Below the pieces are notes generated by a model that had not been told where the DNA came from, did no database searches, and worked only from the letters and a program-made list of their open reading frames with translations. This document shows, piece after piece, positions 7,987 to 17,569 of a stretch of DNA of 42,951 nucleotides. This DNA comes from Mesohalobacter salilacus (lineage in GTDB: Bacteria; Bacteroidota; Bacteroidia; Flavobacteriales; Flavobacteriaceae): contig RRZV01000100.1 of NCBI GenBank assembly GCA_003931895.1, forward strand, positions 1-42,951. Reading direction: 5' to 3'. The position numbers and the translations under genes are program-made. Numbering within the stretch: the first letter of the stretch is position 1; every line of letters begins with the position of its first letter.

Positions 7987-10473
7987 TTAATTGTATTTTA
8001 AATTTTCGTTTTTATCCCAAATTCCCCATCTATCTCCAACATCGCCTTCATGACGAACTTTCCAAGATTCATCAAAAGAAGAGAAGTAAAATAAATCAAC
8101 ATTTTCAGCTTTAGCCCAATTGTTAACATTGACAAAATATTTAATTGCATTTAGAGCCGAAGGTTGAGCCTCCTCTGTATTAGAACCTAAATTTGGCCAG
8201 CCTGTTTCTGCAATTATAACGGGTTTGTCTTGGGCTTTTTCTTTAACCAAACTGTACATTTGACGTAAATAAGATGTTGCGATATCAATATGAGCACCCT
8301 CCCAAAATGGATAACAATTCATTAATATAACATCACAAACTTCAATTAATTCTGGATGTTCATCGAATATATAGTAGGCGTCAACACAAGTAACAGGAAT
8401 ATCAGGAAGGGCTCTTTTAACTTCATTTATATAACTTATAAGCCCTGCCTCTGTTAATTCGTTTCTCAATAAAACTTCATTTCCAACCACAGCTATGTCG
8501 ACTAAACCTGCTTTACCTAACTCGATTAAGGCATCAATTTCTTTTTGATTTTGTTCCGTATCTTGACTAATCCAAGCTCCAACTGCTGTTTTAAGATTAT
8601 TTTCTTTTGCTATTTTAGGTGTTAATTCGTTGCCGTTTGTAGATGAAAAAGACCTCACCCATTGTGTATAAGGTTTAATGACATTGATACGTCTTCTGAT
8701 TTGTTGTTCATTTAACAAGTCATTGACGTCCTGACCATCAACATAAGGGCTAAAACAAAAACCGTGCACACCACTTTTAAGGCTTTGACTAAATAGTTTT
8801 CTGGCGTCGTCCATAGATTTTGATGAAAAGTCTATGTCATACTTGTTATCAGATTTTAAATCTTTAGAAATTAAAGACTGAAGTTTTCTAGTTTGATAAA
8901 ATGAGTTAGGAATAGCGGGTTTAGCTTTTCGACGTTCTAAAGCTTTTCCTATTTCATTGACCCTGTTTTCATCTAGGTTATATTTCCACATCACAATAAA
9001 AGCCAAAGCTGCTGTAGAAGCAGGAACTATAATGTCTGCAATTCTTAAGCTAGTCATAGTTTCTGCAGCTTGGTTTGTCACGTTTTGGTCAAAGCCAACT
9101 AATTTTAAAATTACCCCACTTAATATAATGGCTAAAGCTTGACCAACTTTGACCATCCACCAGTAAATAGCGCCAAAAGTTCCTTCTTTTCTCGGCATCC
9201 CATTTTCGAGTTCATCTAAATCGCAGACGTCTGCCGTCATACTCATCATAAGGGTAAATAAGCCACCCATACCGAAAGCAAAAAAAGGAATAGGAATAAA
9301 CATCAACCAAGGCACACCATTTTCAACTTCAATACTGAACCAGGTCATTCCTACACTATCGAGAAAAGGATTTATGGCATCAAAAATACTTGCGAGGCCA
9401 TTGGTTAAACTCATTCCTAATTCAGTTTGATTAAATTGTTCATTGAGTTCTAGATCGAAGCCCCACCATTTTAATATATAGCCAACTATAGATATAAAAG
9501 TAGAAACTAAAAAAGCATTTCGCTTTCCTATTTTAGTCGCCATTTTAGAAATTATAGGAATCACGATAAAAGCTGTTATAACAGCATTTAAGGTATTAAA
9601 CCATGCTGGCCAAGCTCCGGCCAATTCCCAACTCCCTTCATATATATAAAAGACTATAATAAAAACAGAAAAGGCAGCGACCAATTGGAAACCATTAAAT
9701 ACCAAAAAAGTTGCTCCACATAATTTCATAAAAGGCTTGTTTTTTGATACCTGAACAATTCCTTTAAAAAGAGATTTAAGGTTAGAAGCTAAAGTTTTAA
9801 AATTAATTTCTTCCCTATTTTCCATATGAGAGGCATCAATGCCCTTACAGAAAAGGGATGGAAGTATTCCAAAAACAATACAAACCCCACCAACTATTAT
9901 CGCCATGGTTCTCACACCTTCTGCGGGATTATCGAAAGTATAAGGATCTGGAATGATGACGTATAACCAAGGAACAATCATCCAAGCAATTTGTCCCATT
10001 GAATTGGCTAAACTCATTAATCGTGTTCTCTCGTTATAATCAGGTGTCATTTCGTAACCCAATCCAACTAAAGGCGTTGCAAACATGGTATTTCCAACAA
10101 GGAATAGAATTTGTAAAATCATGACATACCAAAAATTGAATGTCATTGAAGCATTTTCATCTAACTGCCACATGAGTATAAATAGAATACCACTAATGAT
10201 AGCTCCACTAAAAATATATGGTCGTCGTCTACCCCATCTCGACTTAGTATTGTCTGAAATAAAACCCATTACAGGGTCGGTTAAGGCATCAAAAATTCTC
10301 GGTAAGCCACCTAACAAGCCTGCCCAAACAGGATCCATTCCAAAAGCAGTTAAAATAAAAACCTGCAAATAGACGCCTAATACTCCTGGTAAAAGATTGA
10401 GAACAAAATGTCCAGCACCAAATGCAGCTTTTTGACCTACTGGAACTTTGTGTGTAGATGGTGTTTTTGACAT
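7987..10473 (-). CDS. MFS (GPH-type) sugar transporter fused to a GH17 domain
   Basis: An 828-residue protein in one uninterrupted frame. Residues 1-500 form a 12-helix carrier of the glycoside-pentoside-hexuronide:cation symporter type (MelB-like), with FDALTDPVMGFISD in helix 2, then RWGRRRPYI, and NERTRL between helices 4 and 5. An insertion of about 45 residues lies between helices 9 and 10. A charged linker (about 501-550) leads to a complete GH17 domain (about 551-828) with acid/base Glu666 (VVGNEVL) and nucleophile Glu756 (IIAETGWP). MelB-type carriers have both termini in the cytosol, so the GH17 domain should hang on the cytosolic face and meet oligosaccharides as they enter. It lies 8 bp before the free GH17 gene and 4 bp after GH30. 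The domain call is secure; channelling is inference. Confidence 0.9.
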   Translation of the reverse strand: MSKTPSTHKVPVGQKAAFGAGHFVLNLLPGVLGVYLQVFILTAFGMDPVWAGLLGGLPRIFDALTDPVMGFISDNTKSRWGRRRPYIFSGAIISGILFILMWQLDENASMTFNFWYVMILQILFLVGNTMFATPLVGLGYEMTPDYNERTRLMSLANSMGQIAWMIVPWLYVIIPDPYTFDNPAEGVRTMAIIVGGVCIVFGILPSLFCKGIDASHMENREEINFKTLASNLKSLFKGIVQVSKNKPFMKLCGATFLVFNGFQLVAAFSVFIIVFYIYEGSWELAGAWPAWFNTLNAVITAFIVIPIISKMATKIGKRNAFLVSTFISIVGYILKWWGFDLELNEQFNQTELGMSLTNGLASIFDAINPFLDSVGMTWFSIEVENGVPWLMFIPIPFFAFGMGGLFTLMMSMTADVCDLDELENGMPRKEGTFGAIYWWMVKVGQALAIILSGVILKLVGFDQNVTNQAAETMTSLRIADIIVPASTAALAFIVMWKYNLDENRVNEIGKALERRKAKPAIPNSFYQTRKLQSLISKDLKSDNKYDIDFSSKSMDDARKLFSQSLKSGVHGFCFSPYVDGQDVNDLLNEQQIRRRINVIKPYTQWVRSFSSTNGNELTPKIAKENNLKTAVGAWISQDTEQNQKEIDALIELGKAGLVDIAVVGNEVLLRNELTEAGLISYINEVKRALPDIPVTCVDAYYIFDEHPELIEVCDVILMNCYPFWEGAHIDIATSYLRQMYSLVKEKAQDKPVIIAETGWPNLGSNTEEAQPSALNAIKYFVNVNNWAKAENVDLFYFSSFDESWKVRHEGDVGDRWGIWDKNENLKYN

Positions 10474-10477
10474 AGCT

Positions 10478-11968
10478 TTATAGTATTATGGTTTGTAATG
10501 CTTGGGGGCTAATTGATATGGTTTTTGAAATATTTTGGTGTTCAAGTTCAAAGACTTTTTCTTCTTCAGTAGGATTAAATACGATAACAGCTATAGAACC
10601 ATCAGGATTTTGAGCCGCTGTAACTTGAAGCTTTTCATCAGTAGAATCAAATGCTATACGTTTTGCGCCTGGTCTTACATATTTACTAAAGTGTGCCATA
10701 GTGTAATAAAGCGGTGTGAAGTAAACTTCGTCTTGATTTTCATCGACAATTACTGGAGCAACGCACCAATTTTCAAACCAATTTGGTCCACCTTGACGGT
10801 TTAAAACCATATTCCAATCTATCCAACCATCAACACCGTTATTCAAACAACCGATGATATCACGAGCATATCTGTACACTGGTCTGTATTTAGGGTGTAA
10901 ATGTTTGTTATCTTCAGATGCCCATTCCCAACCCCAATCAGTGGCTTCTTTTTGCCAGTACCAATCATCATCTTTCCAAACCGGTATCTGAGCGTCTATA
11001 CAACCTTCTGTTTCTATTAAATACTTATCAGGCGCTTTATTTTTAGCATATTCTAATTGGTCTTCAAATATTTTGTAAGTGCTGGCATACCAGTGGATGG
11101 CCGTTCCATCAAAGTATTTTCTGGAAGTTTCATCCCGGTACATTTCATCTACCCATTCATCAAGATGCTCTCTATTTTGGTCATAACCTAAAATGACTAA
11201 ATCACTTTTACCATCTTTTTCTAATTGTGGTCCAAGGTGGTTGACTACAAAATCTGTCATTTCTTTAGGGGTGTAGTGCATACTTTCCCAATTGCTATCG
11301 TTTCCTAAAGGCTCATTTTCTACTGTAAAACCCCATATATCAATACCTTCTGCTTTGTAAGCATCAGCATATTTTGAAAAGAATAAGGCCCAAGTGTCAT
11401 AGTATTCTGGCAAAAGCTTGCCGCCAACCCAGTCTTTGTTATCTTTCATCCAAGGTGGAGCTGTCCAAGGTGAAGAAATGATTTTAAAACCATCTGTTGA
11501 AGCTTTCATAGCGTCTTTTATCATTGGAATAAGGTCTTCTTTATCTTCTTCAATGCTAAAATTTTCAAGTGTTTTATCGCCTTCCACAGGAGCATAAGAA
11601 TATTGACCTAATGAAAAATCACAAGAATTCATATGCGTTCTGGTTAAAGAATAATGCGCACCTGTTTCAGCAAAATAGGCGTCGATGATTTTTTGACGAT
11701 TTTCTGCACTCAATTGATTTAAAAGATAAGCTGATGCTTCAGTAAACGAACCTCCAAAACCAGAAATAGTTTGATAGGTTTTGCTTGTATCAACAACTAT
11801 TTTTGAAGTGGGTTTATCTTCTTTAAATTGTTTTATTTCAGTTAATTTGTTTCCACTTCTTGAGGTTTCAAAGACTTGAACAGAAAGTTGTTTTTCTTCT
11901 TTAGGTTTAGAACAGGAACTCATTACAATTGCAATAATTAGTAGTTTTAAAAGAATAAAATTTTTCAT
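10478..11968 (-). CDS. GH30 beta-1,6-glucanase-like lipoprotein
   Basis: A 496-residue GH30 enzyme with lipobox VMSSC (Cys19). The TIM barrel opens with ISGFGGSFTEASA and carries the acid/base in TVENEP (Glu219) and the nucleophile in LIETEGC (Glu321). A C-terminal beta-sandwich (about 430-496) ends the protein, as in the GH30_1-like architecture. Characterised flavobacterial GH30 proteins from laminarin loci (for example from Formosa) remove beta-1,6-linked glucose branches from laminarin, and the context fits that role. It sits 4 bp upstream of the MFS-GH17 gene and 24 bp downstream of the GH17 lipoprotein gene, so it is inside the long operon. Other GH30 activities (glucosylceramidase, xylanase) are unlikely in this setting. 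Confidence 0.92.
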   Translation of the reverse strand: MKNFILLKLLIIAIVMSSCSKPKEEKQLSVQVFETSRSGNKLTEIKQFKEDKPTSKIVVDTSKTYQTISGFGGSFTEASAYLLNQLSAENRQKIIDAYFAETGAHYSLTRTHMNSCDFSLGQYSYAPVEGDKTLENFSIEEDKEDLIPMIKDAMKASTDGFKIISSPWTAPPWMKDNKDWVGGKLLPEYYDTWALFFSKYADAYKAEGIDIWGFTVENEPLGNDSNWESMHYTPKEMTDFVVNHLGPQLEKDGKSDLVILGYDQNREHLDEWVDEMYRDETSRKYFDGTAIHWYASTYKIFEDQLEYAKNKAPDKYLIETEGCIDAQIPVWKDDDWYWQKEATDWGWEWASEDNKHLHPKYRPVYRYARDIIGCLNNGVDGWIDWNMVLNRQGGPNWFENWCVAPVIVDENQDEVYFTPLYYTMAHFSKYVRPGAKRIAFDSTDEKLQVTAAQNPDGSIAVIVFNPTEEEKVFELEHQNISKTISISPQALQTIIL

Positions 11969-11992
11969 ACTTCAATGTTTTACATCATTGTT

Positions 11993-13282
11993 TTAATGAT
12001 TTGGAGTAATTTCTTTTTTGACATCGGGCATACTCACATCGAGTAATAAATCTTCTCGATTACCTTCGTAGGTTTTCTTAATTGAGTTTTTGCCACGTTT
12101 TAAATCTTTAAATATTCCTTGGTCAAATTCGTCCCAAAGCACATATTTGGCTTTACCATCAACTGTAAAAAGTCCAAAATGATTTTCTGAATCTAATGGA
12201 TTATGTGCGGCTTTCCAGGGTTCGTCAAAAGCTTCAAAATAGAAACAAGCGACTTTATTTTTTCTTGACCAAGCTCTGATTTTATCGTAATACAAAGCCT
12301 GTTTATACTCATCAGTTGCTTTAGAACCTTTTTTACCATAAAGGTGATTTGATAAACTTGCCCAGCCTGTTTCACCAATATGTACGGGTTTATTTACGCC
12401 ATTACTTTTCATATAATTTACTACACTATCGTACTGAGAAACCGCATAACTCAAAGCTCTATTCATCACCCTGTCAAGAATTTCTAAGTTTTTTAATTGT
12501 TTTTCTTTAGGCAAAACTCCCCAAAACGTGGGATTGTAATGCGTATCGTGCATTGGATAGGTATGAATAGATAAATAATCTACACTTTTCAAAAGTTCTT
12601 TAAGTTCTGGTGTATGGTATTCAGGGCTTCCGCCGCCCCAAGACGCAAAATTATCTGAACTTGTAATCCATACATTTTTATCGAGTTGACCATCTTTTTT
12701 AAGATTTTGCAAATGCTTGACCCATTTTAAAATGATATGCGGCTCAACATAGTAAGCTGCAGCCCATTTGACCATGGCTTCGTTACCAACAGCAATCACT
12801 TTTACAATATCAGGATAAGTATTAGCCAATTCAACAGCGCGGTCTATTTCTTCTGCATTTTTTGGACTTCCTTCATTATGATTTAAAGGTAAATCCGTCC
12901 AAGCGTTTTTACAGTCTATCCACGCGCCAAGCATCACATACATTTCAAAGTCTGGGTTTTCAGATTTGAGCTCTTTGATGGCTTTTAAAATATTAGCGGC
13001 ATGTGGCAAACGTACATTGTAAGTTCTTAAAATTTTTATTCCTAAAGCATCCAAAATTTTAAGATCTTGTTTGAGTTGTGGAATTGTGGGTTGCTTATCT
13101 CGAGTGTCTTGACGATAACCGCCGTAAGAAATAGCGAGATAGTCAGGATTGTTTAAAATTTCTTTTGCGGTTAGATTCGTGTTCTTTTGCTTTTGCATAG
13201 GCGTTTTGTCTTCACTTTTATTTTTGCAGGATACGATAAGCATCAGGCAAATTAATAATGATATGTGAAGTTGAGTTTTCAT
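11993..13282 (-). CDS. GH17 beta-1,3-glucanase lipoprotein
   Basis: A 429-residue GH17 protein with lipobox LIVSC (Cys19). The TIM barrel starts near AISYGGYRQDTRD and carries the acid/base in AVGNEA (Glu168) and the nucleophile in IGETGWAS (Glu304), with YFEAFDEPWK after it. A roughly 60-residue C-terminal tail beyond the barrel is not recognised. It is clearly more diverged from the two cytosolic GH17 domains than they are from each other, so it is an older relative rather than part of that duplication. Membrane anchoring puts it in the periplasm or on the cell surface, acting on laminarin fragments before inner-membrane uptake. The phosphorylase gene upstream ends one base before this start, showing tight co-transcription. 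Confidence 0.9.
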   Translation of the reverse strand: MKTQLHISLLICLMLIVSCKNKSEDKTPMQKQKNTNLTAKEILNNPDYLAISYGGYRQDTRDKQPTIPQLKQDLKILDALGIKILRTYNVRLPHAANILKAIKELKSENPDFEMYVMLGAWIDCKNAWTDLPLNHNEGSPKNAEEIDRAVELANTYPDIVKVIAVGNEAMVKWAAAYYVEPHIILKWVKHLQNLKKDGQLDKNVWITSSDNFASWGGGSPEYHTPELKELLKSVDYLSIHTYPMHDTHYNPTFWGVLPKEKQLKNLEILDRVMNRALSYAVSQYDSVVNYMKSNGVNKPVHIGETGWASLSNHLYGKKGSKATDEYKQALYYDKIRAWSRKNKVACFYFEAFDEPWKAAHNPLDSENHFGLFTVDGKAKYVLWDEFDQGIFKDLKRGKNSIKKTYEGNREDLLLDVSMPDVKKEITPNH

Positions 13283-13283
13283 A

Positions 13284-16200
13284 TTATTTTAAAATAGATT
13301 CTTTGATTTCAACTTGTAAAAGCTTGACTTGATTTGTTCTTTTAAAAATAGCTTTACTGATATCTTTAGGTAATTCAAGACTATCAATTGATTTATCTGA
13401 ACCCTTATTAAATTCAACTTTTATATTGTTTTTATCAGACTTTTTATAAACCACTGGAATTTGACAAATGGTAAAGAAAAGTTGATCTGGTTTTAAATCA
13501 AGATGTTGTATATCTTTGTTAACATTGATATATTTTACTGCTTTATCTTCAGTTAAAAATTCATCTTTTCGTAATAAATGTGGTTTAAATTTGAGTACAC
13601 CATCTTCAAAATCAACGCCCAATTCACCAAATCGGCTGATAATATCTTCTTTGACTTGTCCCGTCATTCCTGGCTGTTGTGCGCCTTTGCCATAAGGTGT
13701 ATGAGAATAAGGATCGGTTGGGAAAGCGCCGTAAAGTTTTGGCGATTTGTGCACGCCAATGCCTTCATTGATTTCGTAATAATGTTCAAGTAAATGACCC
13801 AAAACTTCTGGAGATTCTCTATCAGCAATGGCTTTATTACAGCATTCTAAAACGGCTAACTGTAATTTAGATACCATATGCCAATATATAGAACCCAAAC
13901 CTTCATAGCCATAGAAAGTACCTGATCTACCTGTAAAAGCTTTATGATTAAACACTTCTTCAAATATTTCACAAATACGACTAAAATCTTTTGATGCTAA
14001 TTCAGCATATTCAGTCTCTGCTAAATCGTTTAAGGCTTTTTTTAGAAATTTAACATTGTTGAAATTTCCATTAAAATGATAGTTGCCTAAAACATCTTTT
14101 TGAATGATACCAACGTGCTTATCTTCAACTAATTTTTGAAGTAATTCAGATGATTTTACGGATGCTTCTGGAATGTGGTTGCGCTCTAAAAATCCCTTAA
14201 GGTTTTTATTTGGGTATAACAAGTAACTGTATTGGTCTTCTCTAAATAAAGCACTTTGTTTTAAAGCGTCTAAGACTTCAACAGCTTCTTTAGATTTAAG
14301 ATATTTAGAACTCAATACCGCCACTTGACCTTCCAACATTTCTTCTAAATAAGAAACCACTATTTTATCGTCATCAAAAGTTGCAAGATTATAGGCGTGG
14401 TAGAGATTGTCAGATCTTTTATTGGCTTTAATAGATTGCTCTAAATATTGAAGTGACAGATTTATGAAAGATTTAATTTCACTGGCTTTCAACTCTTGCT
14501 TTTGACCTGAAAATTGCTGCTCGTATATTTGACATCTAAATTTGCTGGCTGCTTGCCCTAATTGTTCAGTGATCACTTTTCGATCTTTATCAGAAAAAGA
14601 TTGCTTAGTTAATGCTTGATGACTTTTAAAGCTATCCTGAATTTGGTTAAATAAATTATGGAGTTCTTCAGAAATTTGAAAGTTTTGATTGGCATCTATA
14701 TTTTCAAACACATTTTCAAAAAACGCCATAAATCGTCTGAGATAATACAAAGTTACCATAGACACGCCGTTACCTACTAAAGCGTTGTTAGCATCATTCC
14801 ATTCTGGTCTTTGGGTGTTCATCCAAATACCAGCTTCTGGAATTAAATTTGAAAGTTTAGCCAAAGAAGTTGCCAGTATTTTTTCTATAAAATTGACGTG
14901 AACTATATCTTGATTTTGGTTTTGGAGTAAAGCACCGTCTGCACCAATTTTATCTCTATGCTGTCTTACAAACTTATCAGCATTGTGGTCAAAATCAATA
15001 GTATCTTTTGGGTCGCTAACAATATCCTTATAAGGTTTGATTTTGTATGGCACATTGGCATAAACGAATGCATTTTCACTGAGTAAGGACTTTAGCCTAT
15101 CAGGATTATAATCGTTTAAAAACTCTAAGAATTTTTGTAAATAAATAATTTGATGATCGCCCCAATATCCAATATAAGACCAAGGGTCGTCTGGTTCTAT
15201 AACTTCCCAATCAAATCCGTCTTTAGTTAAGCGATAAGGATTATAGCCATCAAAAGTTGAGGCGTTTAAAAATTTAAAAATCATCCCTTCGATGAAGGCT
15301 GGATAAGAATAGGCAAGACTTTCCCAGTTTTGAAAAATATCACGCCAGTTGCCTTCATAATCTAAAACTTTATTACCATCTTCATCTTTTAGGTTGATTG
15401 AAAATTGGTTCCAAGGTCTACTGGGGTCACCGTGTCTTCGGCTAAATTTTAAGGGTAAATATTCTGTACAAAGCCTTGTTAAGTCGGGATTGTTTTCTTT
15501 TTTAACTAGCGCTTTAAGCTCTTCAAGGCTAAACTCATTCCCTAAGCTATCAATTTTAGGTAAATAGGTTTTAGCAATATGAACATTAGCGGCTTTGATA
15601 TATTTTTTAAAGTCTTTAGCATCAATGGTATAATTGTTGTCAAAAATACCGCCACGCATAATATTAAACATCGTGTTGGAATAATGTCTAATATCTCTCA
15701 ATTCATCACTTGAATACTGAAGTCCATCAGCGGCTGCACTGAGCTTAATTAAGTTTTGTGTGCCCGTATCAATGTCTTCTTGAAGTTTTGTATCTAAGCT
15801 TTTGTCATTTTTAATTTTGTGAATAAGCTCAACCACTGCAGATTGATTATAATTGACATCTGCAATAATTGACCATTCTAATGTAGATTCAGGTTGAGAA
15901 ACAAAACTTTGATGGACAAAATAAGCGCCTTTCTCAGCTTTGACATCATTTTCCTGTTCAATTGATTTGTTGTTTCTAAACTTTTCTAATTGTAAAGAAG
16001 ACAGAAGGTATTTTGGATGTTGTGTATTCAAACTCCAAACCACGTTAGCTTTTAAAGCTTCGCTTGGCTCTGCTTTATCAACAGGGACAGCACTTAAAGC
16101 AAAGACACCAACACCTGAAGTTTCTTCAAGTTCGCTACGCTTATAGGCATCAACGAGGTTGCTACTTTGGGTTTGTAAAGCTGTTTCTACTTTTGCAGGC

Positions 16201-16727
16201 AAAATATTTTGTATCCCGTCGATACATTCTATTTCATATTGAATTTCACCAAAGTTCTTCAATTGAGAATTTTTGATAAACCCAAAATGATCTGATGTAC
16301 TCCATTGATAAGAGAAACTTAAACCTAAGGTTACATTGACCTCTTCAAAAACAACTTTATGCCCGTAAATACTTTTGTAGATATTTCTGGACGTTTCATA
16401 CAAATCGTTAAAGCGTTTAGAAAAAGGTTCCCAAAAGTGGATTTTACCTTTATCATAAATTTTCAATACGGTTTTACTTCCTGTAATATCTGCAAATTCT
16501 GTGATTTTATCATCAGTGTAATAAGGAAACAGAGAATACTCAGAATTTTTTCTACCCGCTGTGAGTCCGCCATTGCTTGATATAAACATCCAGTGGTTGG
16601 ATGGACTTATAATACTCATAAAAAAAGGACGTAATTCACTACTGTTAGAAATTTTCAAAAATTTCTCTTCGTTAATATTTACAATATCAAGTTGTTTTTG
16701 GGCTTTATCAACTGAGTTTGTAGGCAT
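13284..16727 (-). CDS. Cytosolic GH149-like beta-1,3-glucan phosphorylase (probable)
   Basis: An 1147-residue protein with no signal peptide, lipobox or membrane helix, so cytosolic. The N-terminal part contains SNGGLTAGRKNSEYSLFPYY and later HFWEPF, and the central helical part contains RRHGDPSRPWNQF, EGNWRDIFQNWE and PWSYIGYWGDHQ. These resemble the beta-sandwich plus (alpha/alpha)6 layout of the GH94/GH149/GH161 inverting phosphorylases. Length (GH149 members are about 1100 aa) and the beta-1,3-glucan locus favour GH149, which splits beta-1,3-oligoglucans with phosphate into glucose 1-phosphate. EGNWRDIFQNWE sits where a catalytic Asp motif would be expected by analogy with GH94, but the residue is not assigned here. 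The family call rests on recall of motifs, length and context, not a search. It could be an uncharacterised relative with another beta-glucan specificity. Confidence 0.7.
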   Translation of the reverse strand: MPTNSVDKAQKQLDIVNINEEKFLKISNSSELRPFFMSIISPSNHWMFISSNGGLTAGRKNSEYSLFPYYTDDKITEFADITGSKTVLKIYDKGKIHFWEPFSKRFNDLYETSRNIYKSIYGHKVVFEEVNVTLGLSFSYQWSTSDHFGFIKNSQLKNFGEIQYEIECIDGIQNILPAKVETALQTQSSNLVDAYKRSELEETSGVGVFALSAVPVDKAEPSEALKANVVWSLNTQHPKYLLSSLQLEKFRNNKSIEQENDVKAEKGAYFVHQSFVSQPESTLEWSIIADVNYNQSAVVELIHKIKNDKSLDTKLQEDIDTGTQNLIKLSAAADGLQYSSDELRDIRHYSNTMFNIMRGGIFDNNYTIDAKDFKKYIKAANVHIAKTYLPKIDSLGNEFSLEELKALVKKENNPDLTRLCTEYLPLKFSRRHGDPSRPWNQFSINLKDEDGNKVLDYEGNWRDIFQNWESLAYSYPAFIEGMIFKFLNASTFDGYNPYRLTKDGFDWEVIEPDDPWSYIGYWGDHQIIYLQKFLEFLNDYNPDRLKSLLSENAFVYANVPYKIKPYKDIVSDPKDTIDFDHNADKFVRQHRDKIGADGALLQNQNQDIVHVNFIEKILATSLAKLSNLIPEAGIWMNTQRPEWNDANNALVGNGVSMVTLYYLRRFMAFFENVFENIDANQNFQISEELHNLFNQIQDSFKSHQALTKQSFSDKDRKVITEQLGQAASKFRCQIYEQQFSGQKQELKASEIKSFINLSLQYLEQSIKANKRSDNLYHAYNLATFDDDKIVVSYLEEMLEGQVAVLSSKYLKSKEAVEVLDALKQSALFREDQYSYLLYPNKNLKGFLERNHIPEASVKSSELLQKLVEDKHVGIIQKDVLGNYHFNGNFNNVKFLKKALNDLAETEYAELASKDFSRICEIFEEVFNHKAFTGRSGTFYGYEGLGSIYWHMVSKLQLAVLECCNKAIADRESPEVLGHLLEHYYEINEGIGVHKSPKLYGAFPTDPYSHTPYGKGAQQPGMTGQVKEDIISRFGELGVDFEDGVLKFKPHLLRKDEFLTEDKAVKYINVNKDIQHLDLKPDQLFFTICQIPVVYKKSDKNNIKVEFNKGSDKSIDSLELPKDISKAIFKRTNQVKLLQVEIKESILK

Positions 16728-16784
16728 ATATATCTTATTTAAAATAAATTTATTTAAATTTTAAAAACAAAAAAGGTCGATAAC

Positions 16785-17555
16785 TTATTGTAATTTTAAA
16801 GACACGTTATCAATTCTAACTAATCCAGCATCACCATTAGAATCAAATAATACTCTTGCGTCTGGCGCACCAAAATCTTGTGAACTTAACGTCAATTCAA
16901 AGGTTTGTTGGGTATCTGTAAGGTTTACGGTTTGAACATCATTTGAAAAGTCCCCACCGCTTAAGCCAATACCAGCAATCAAAGTCCGGTTTGTATCAGA
17001 CCAAGCATCAAAAGTAAGGACATAAGTATTGCCCTGTTCTATAGGTAGTTTTTGACTGAGATTGACCAGGAAAGGTTGATTAGGATCAGGGTTTGTAATA
17101 TTGACTTCATAAAAAGAATTGCCGTCTTCGGTTACTACTGGAGCAGGATTATTATCATCTACGCCTTGAATCCAACCTTCTGAACCATTTTCGAAATCAC
17201 CATTGACTAATAAACCACCATCAAATAAGTCTTCAATGATAAACGTATCTTGAAACGTATCGGTTTGGTTATTTTCGTTTGAAGCCGTAAGTGTAACAGT
17301 AAAGGTTCCGCCTTCATCATAGACTTTTGTAGGGTTAGCTACAGTTGAAAAAGTGCCGTCTCCAAAATCCCATTCAAAACTTGTCGCTTCATTAGATAAA
17401 TTTGTAAAAGTAATCACATTATTATTGACGTCACTTACAAATCTGGCTTCGAAACCGACAAATTCAATACCGCTTTCATTATCATCACAAGACCATTGAA
17501 CTAATGAAAAGGTAATGACTAACGTTAATACTAAACTTCTTTTTAATATTTTCAT
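16785..17555 (-). CDS. PKD-CBM4/9-like lipoprotein, laminarin binding (probable)
   Basis: A 256-residue lipoprotein (lipobox VQWSC, Cys23) with a PKD domain (about 35-110, core FEWDFGDGTFSTVANPTKVY) and a CBM4/9-like jelly-roll (about 115-256, LLVNGDFENGSEGW to VRIDNVSLKLQ). No catalytic residues are seen. The jelly-roll parallels the N-terminal CBM of the T9SS protein at 5601-6965: both contain QPF(L/Q)VNLSQ, then (R/S)TIIAG or RTLIAG(I/L)G, then (D/N)(A/D)RVLFD. It lies 14 bp downstream of the GH16 gene and may serve as a detached binding module for that enzyme at the cell surface. Binding to beta-1,3-glucan is inferred from context. Confidence 0.8.
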   Translation of the reverse strand: MKILKRSLVLTLVITFSLVQWSCDDNESGIEFVGFEARFVSDVNNNVITFTNLSNEATSFEWDFGDGTFSTVANPTKVYDEGGTFTVTLTASNENNQTDTFQDTFIIEDLFDGGLLVNGDFENGSEGWIQGVDDNNPAPVVTEDGNSFYEVNITNPDPNQPFLVNLSQKLPIEQGNTYVLTFDAWSDTNRTLIAGIGLSGGDFSNDVQTVNLTDTQQTFELTLSSQDFGAPDARVLFDSNGDAGLVRIDNVSLKLQ

Positions 17556-17569
17556 TTTAATAAATTTTA

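Noticed and set aside
8800-9000. MFS-GH17 junction as a frameshift or assembly artefact joining two genes
   Set aside because: The frame runs without a stop through a charged linker, no start codon with spacing typical of this operon is seen at the GH17 part, and no low-complexity sequence marks a misjoin. Resequencing would still be the final test.
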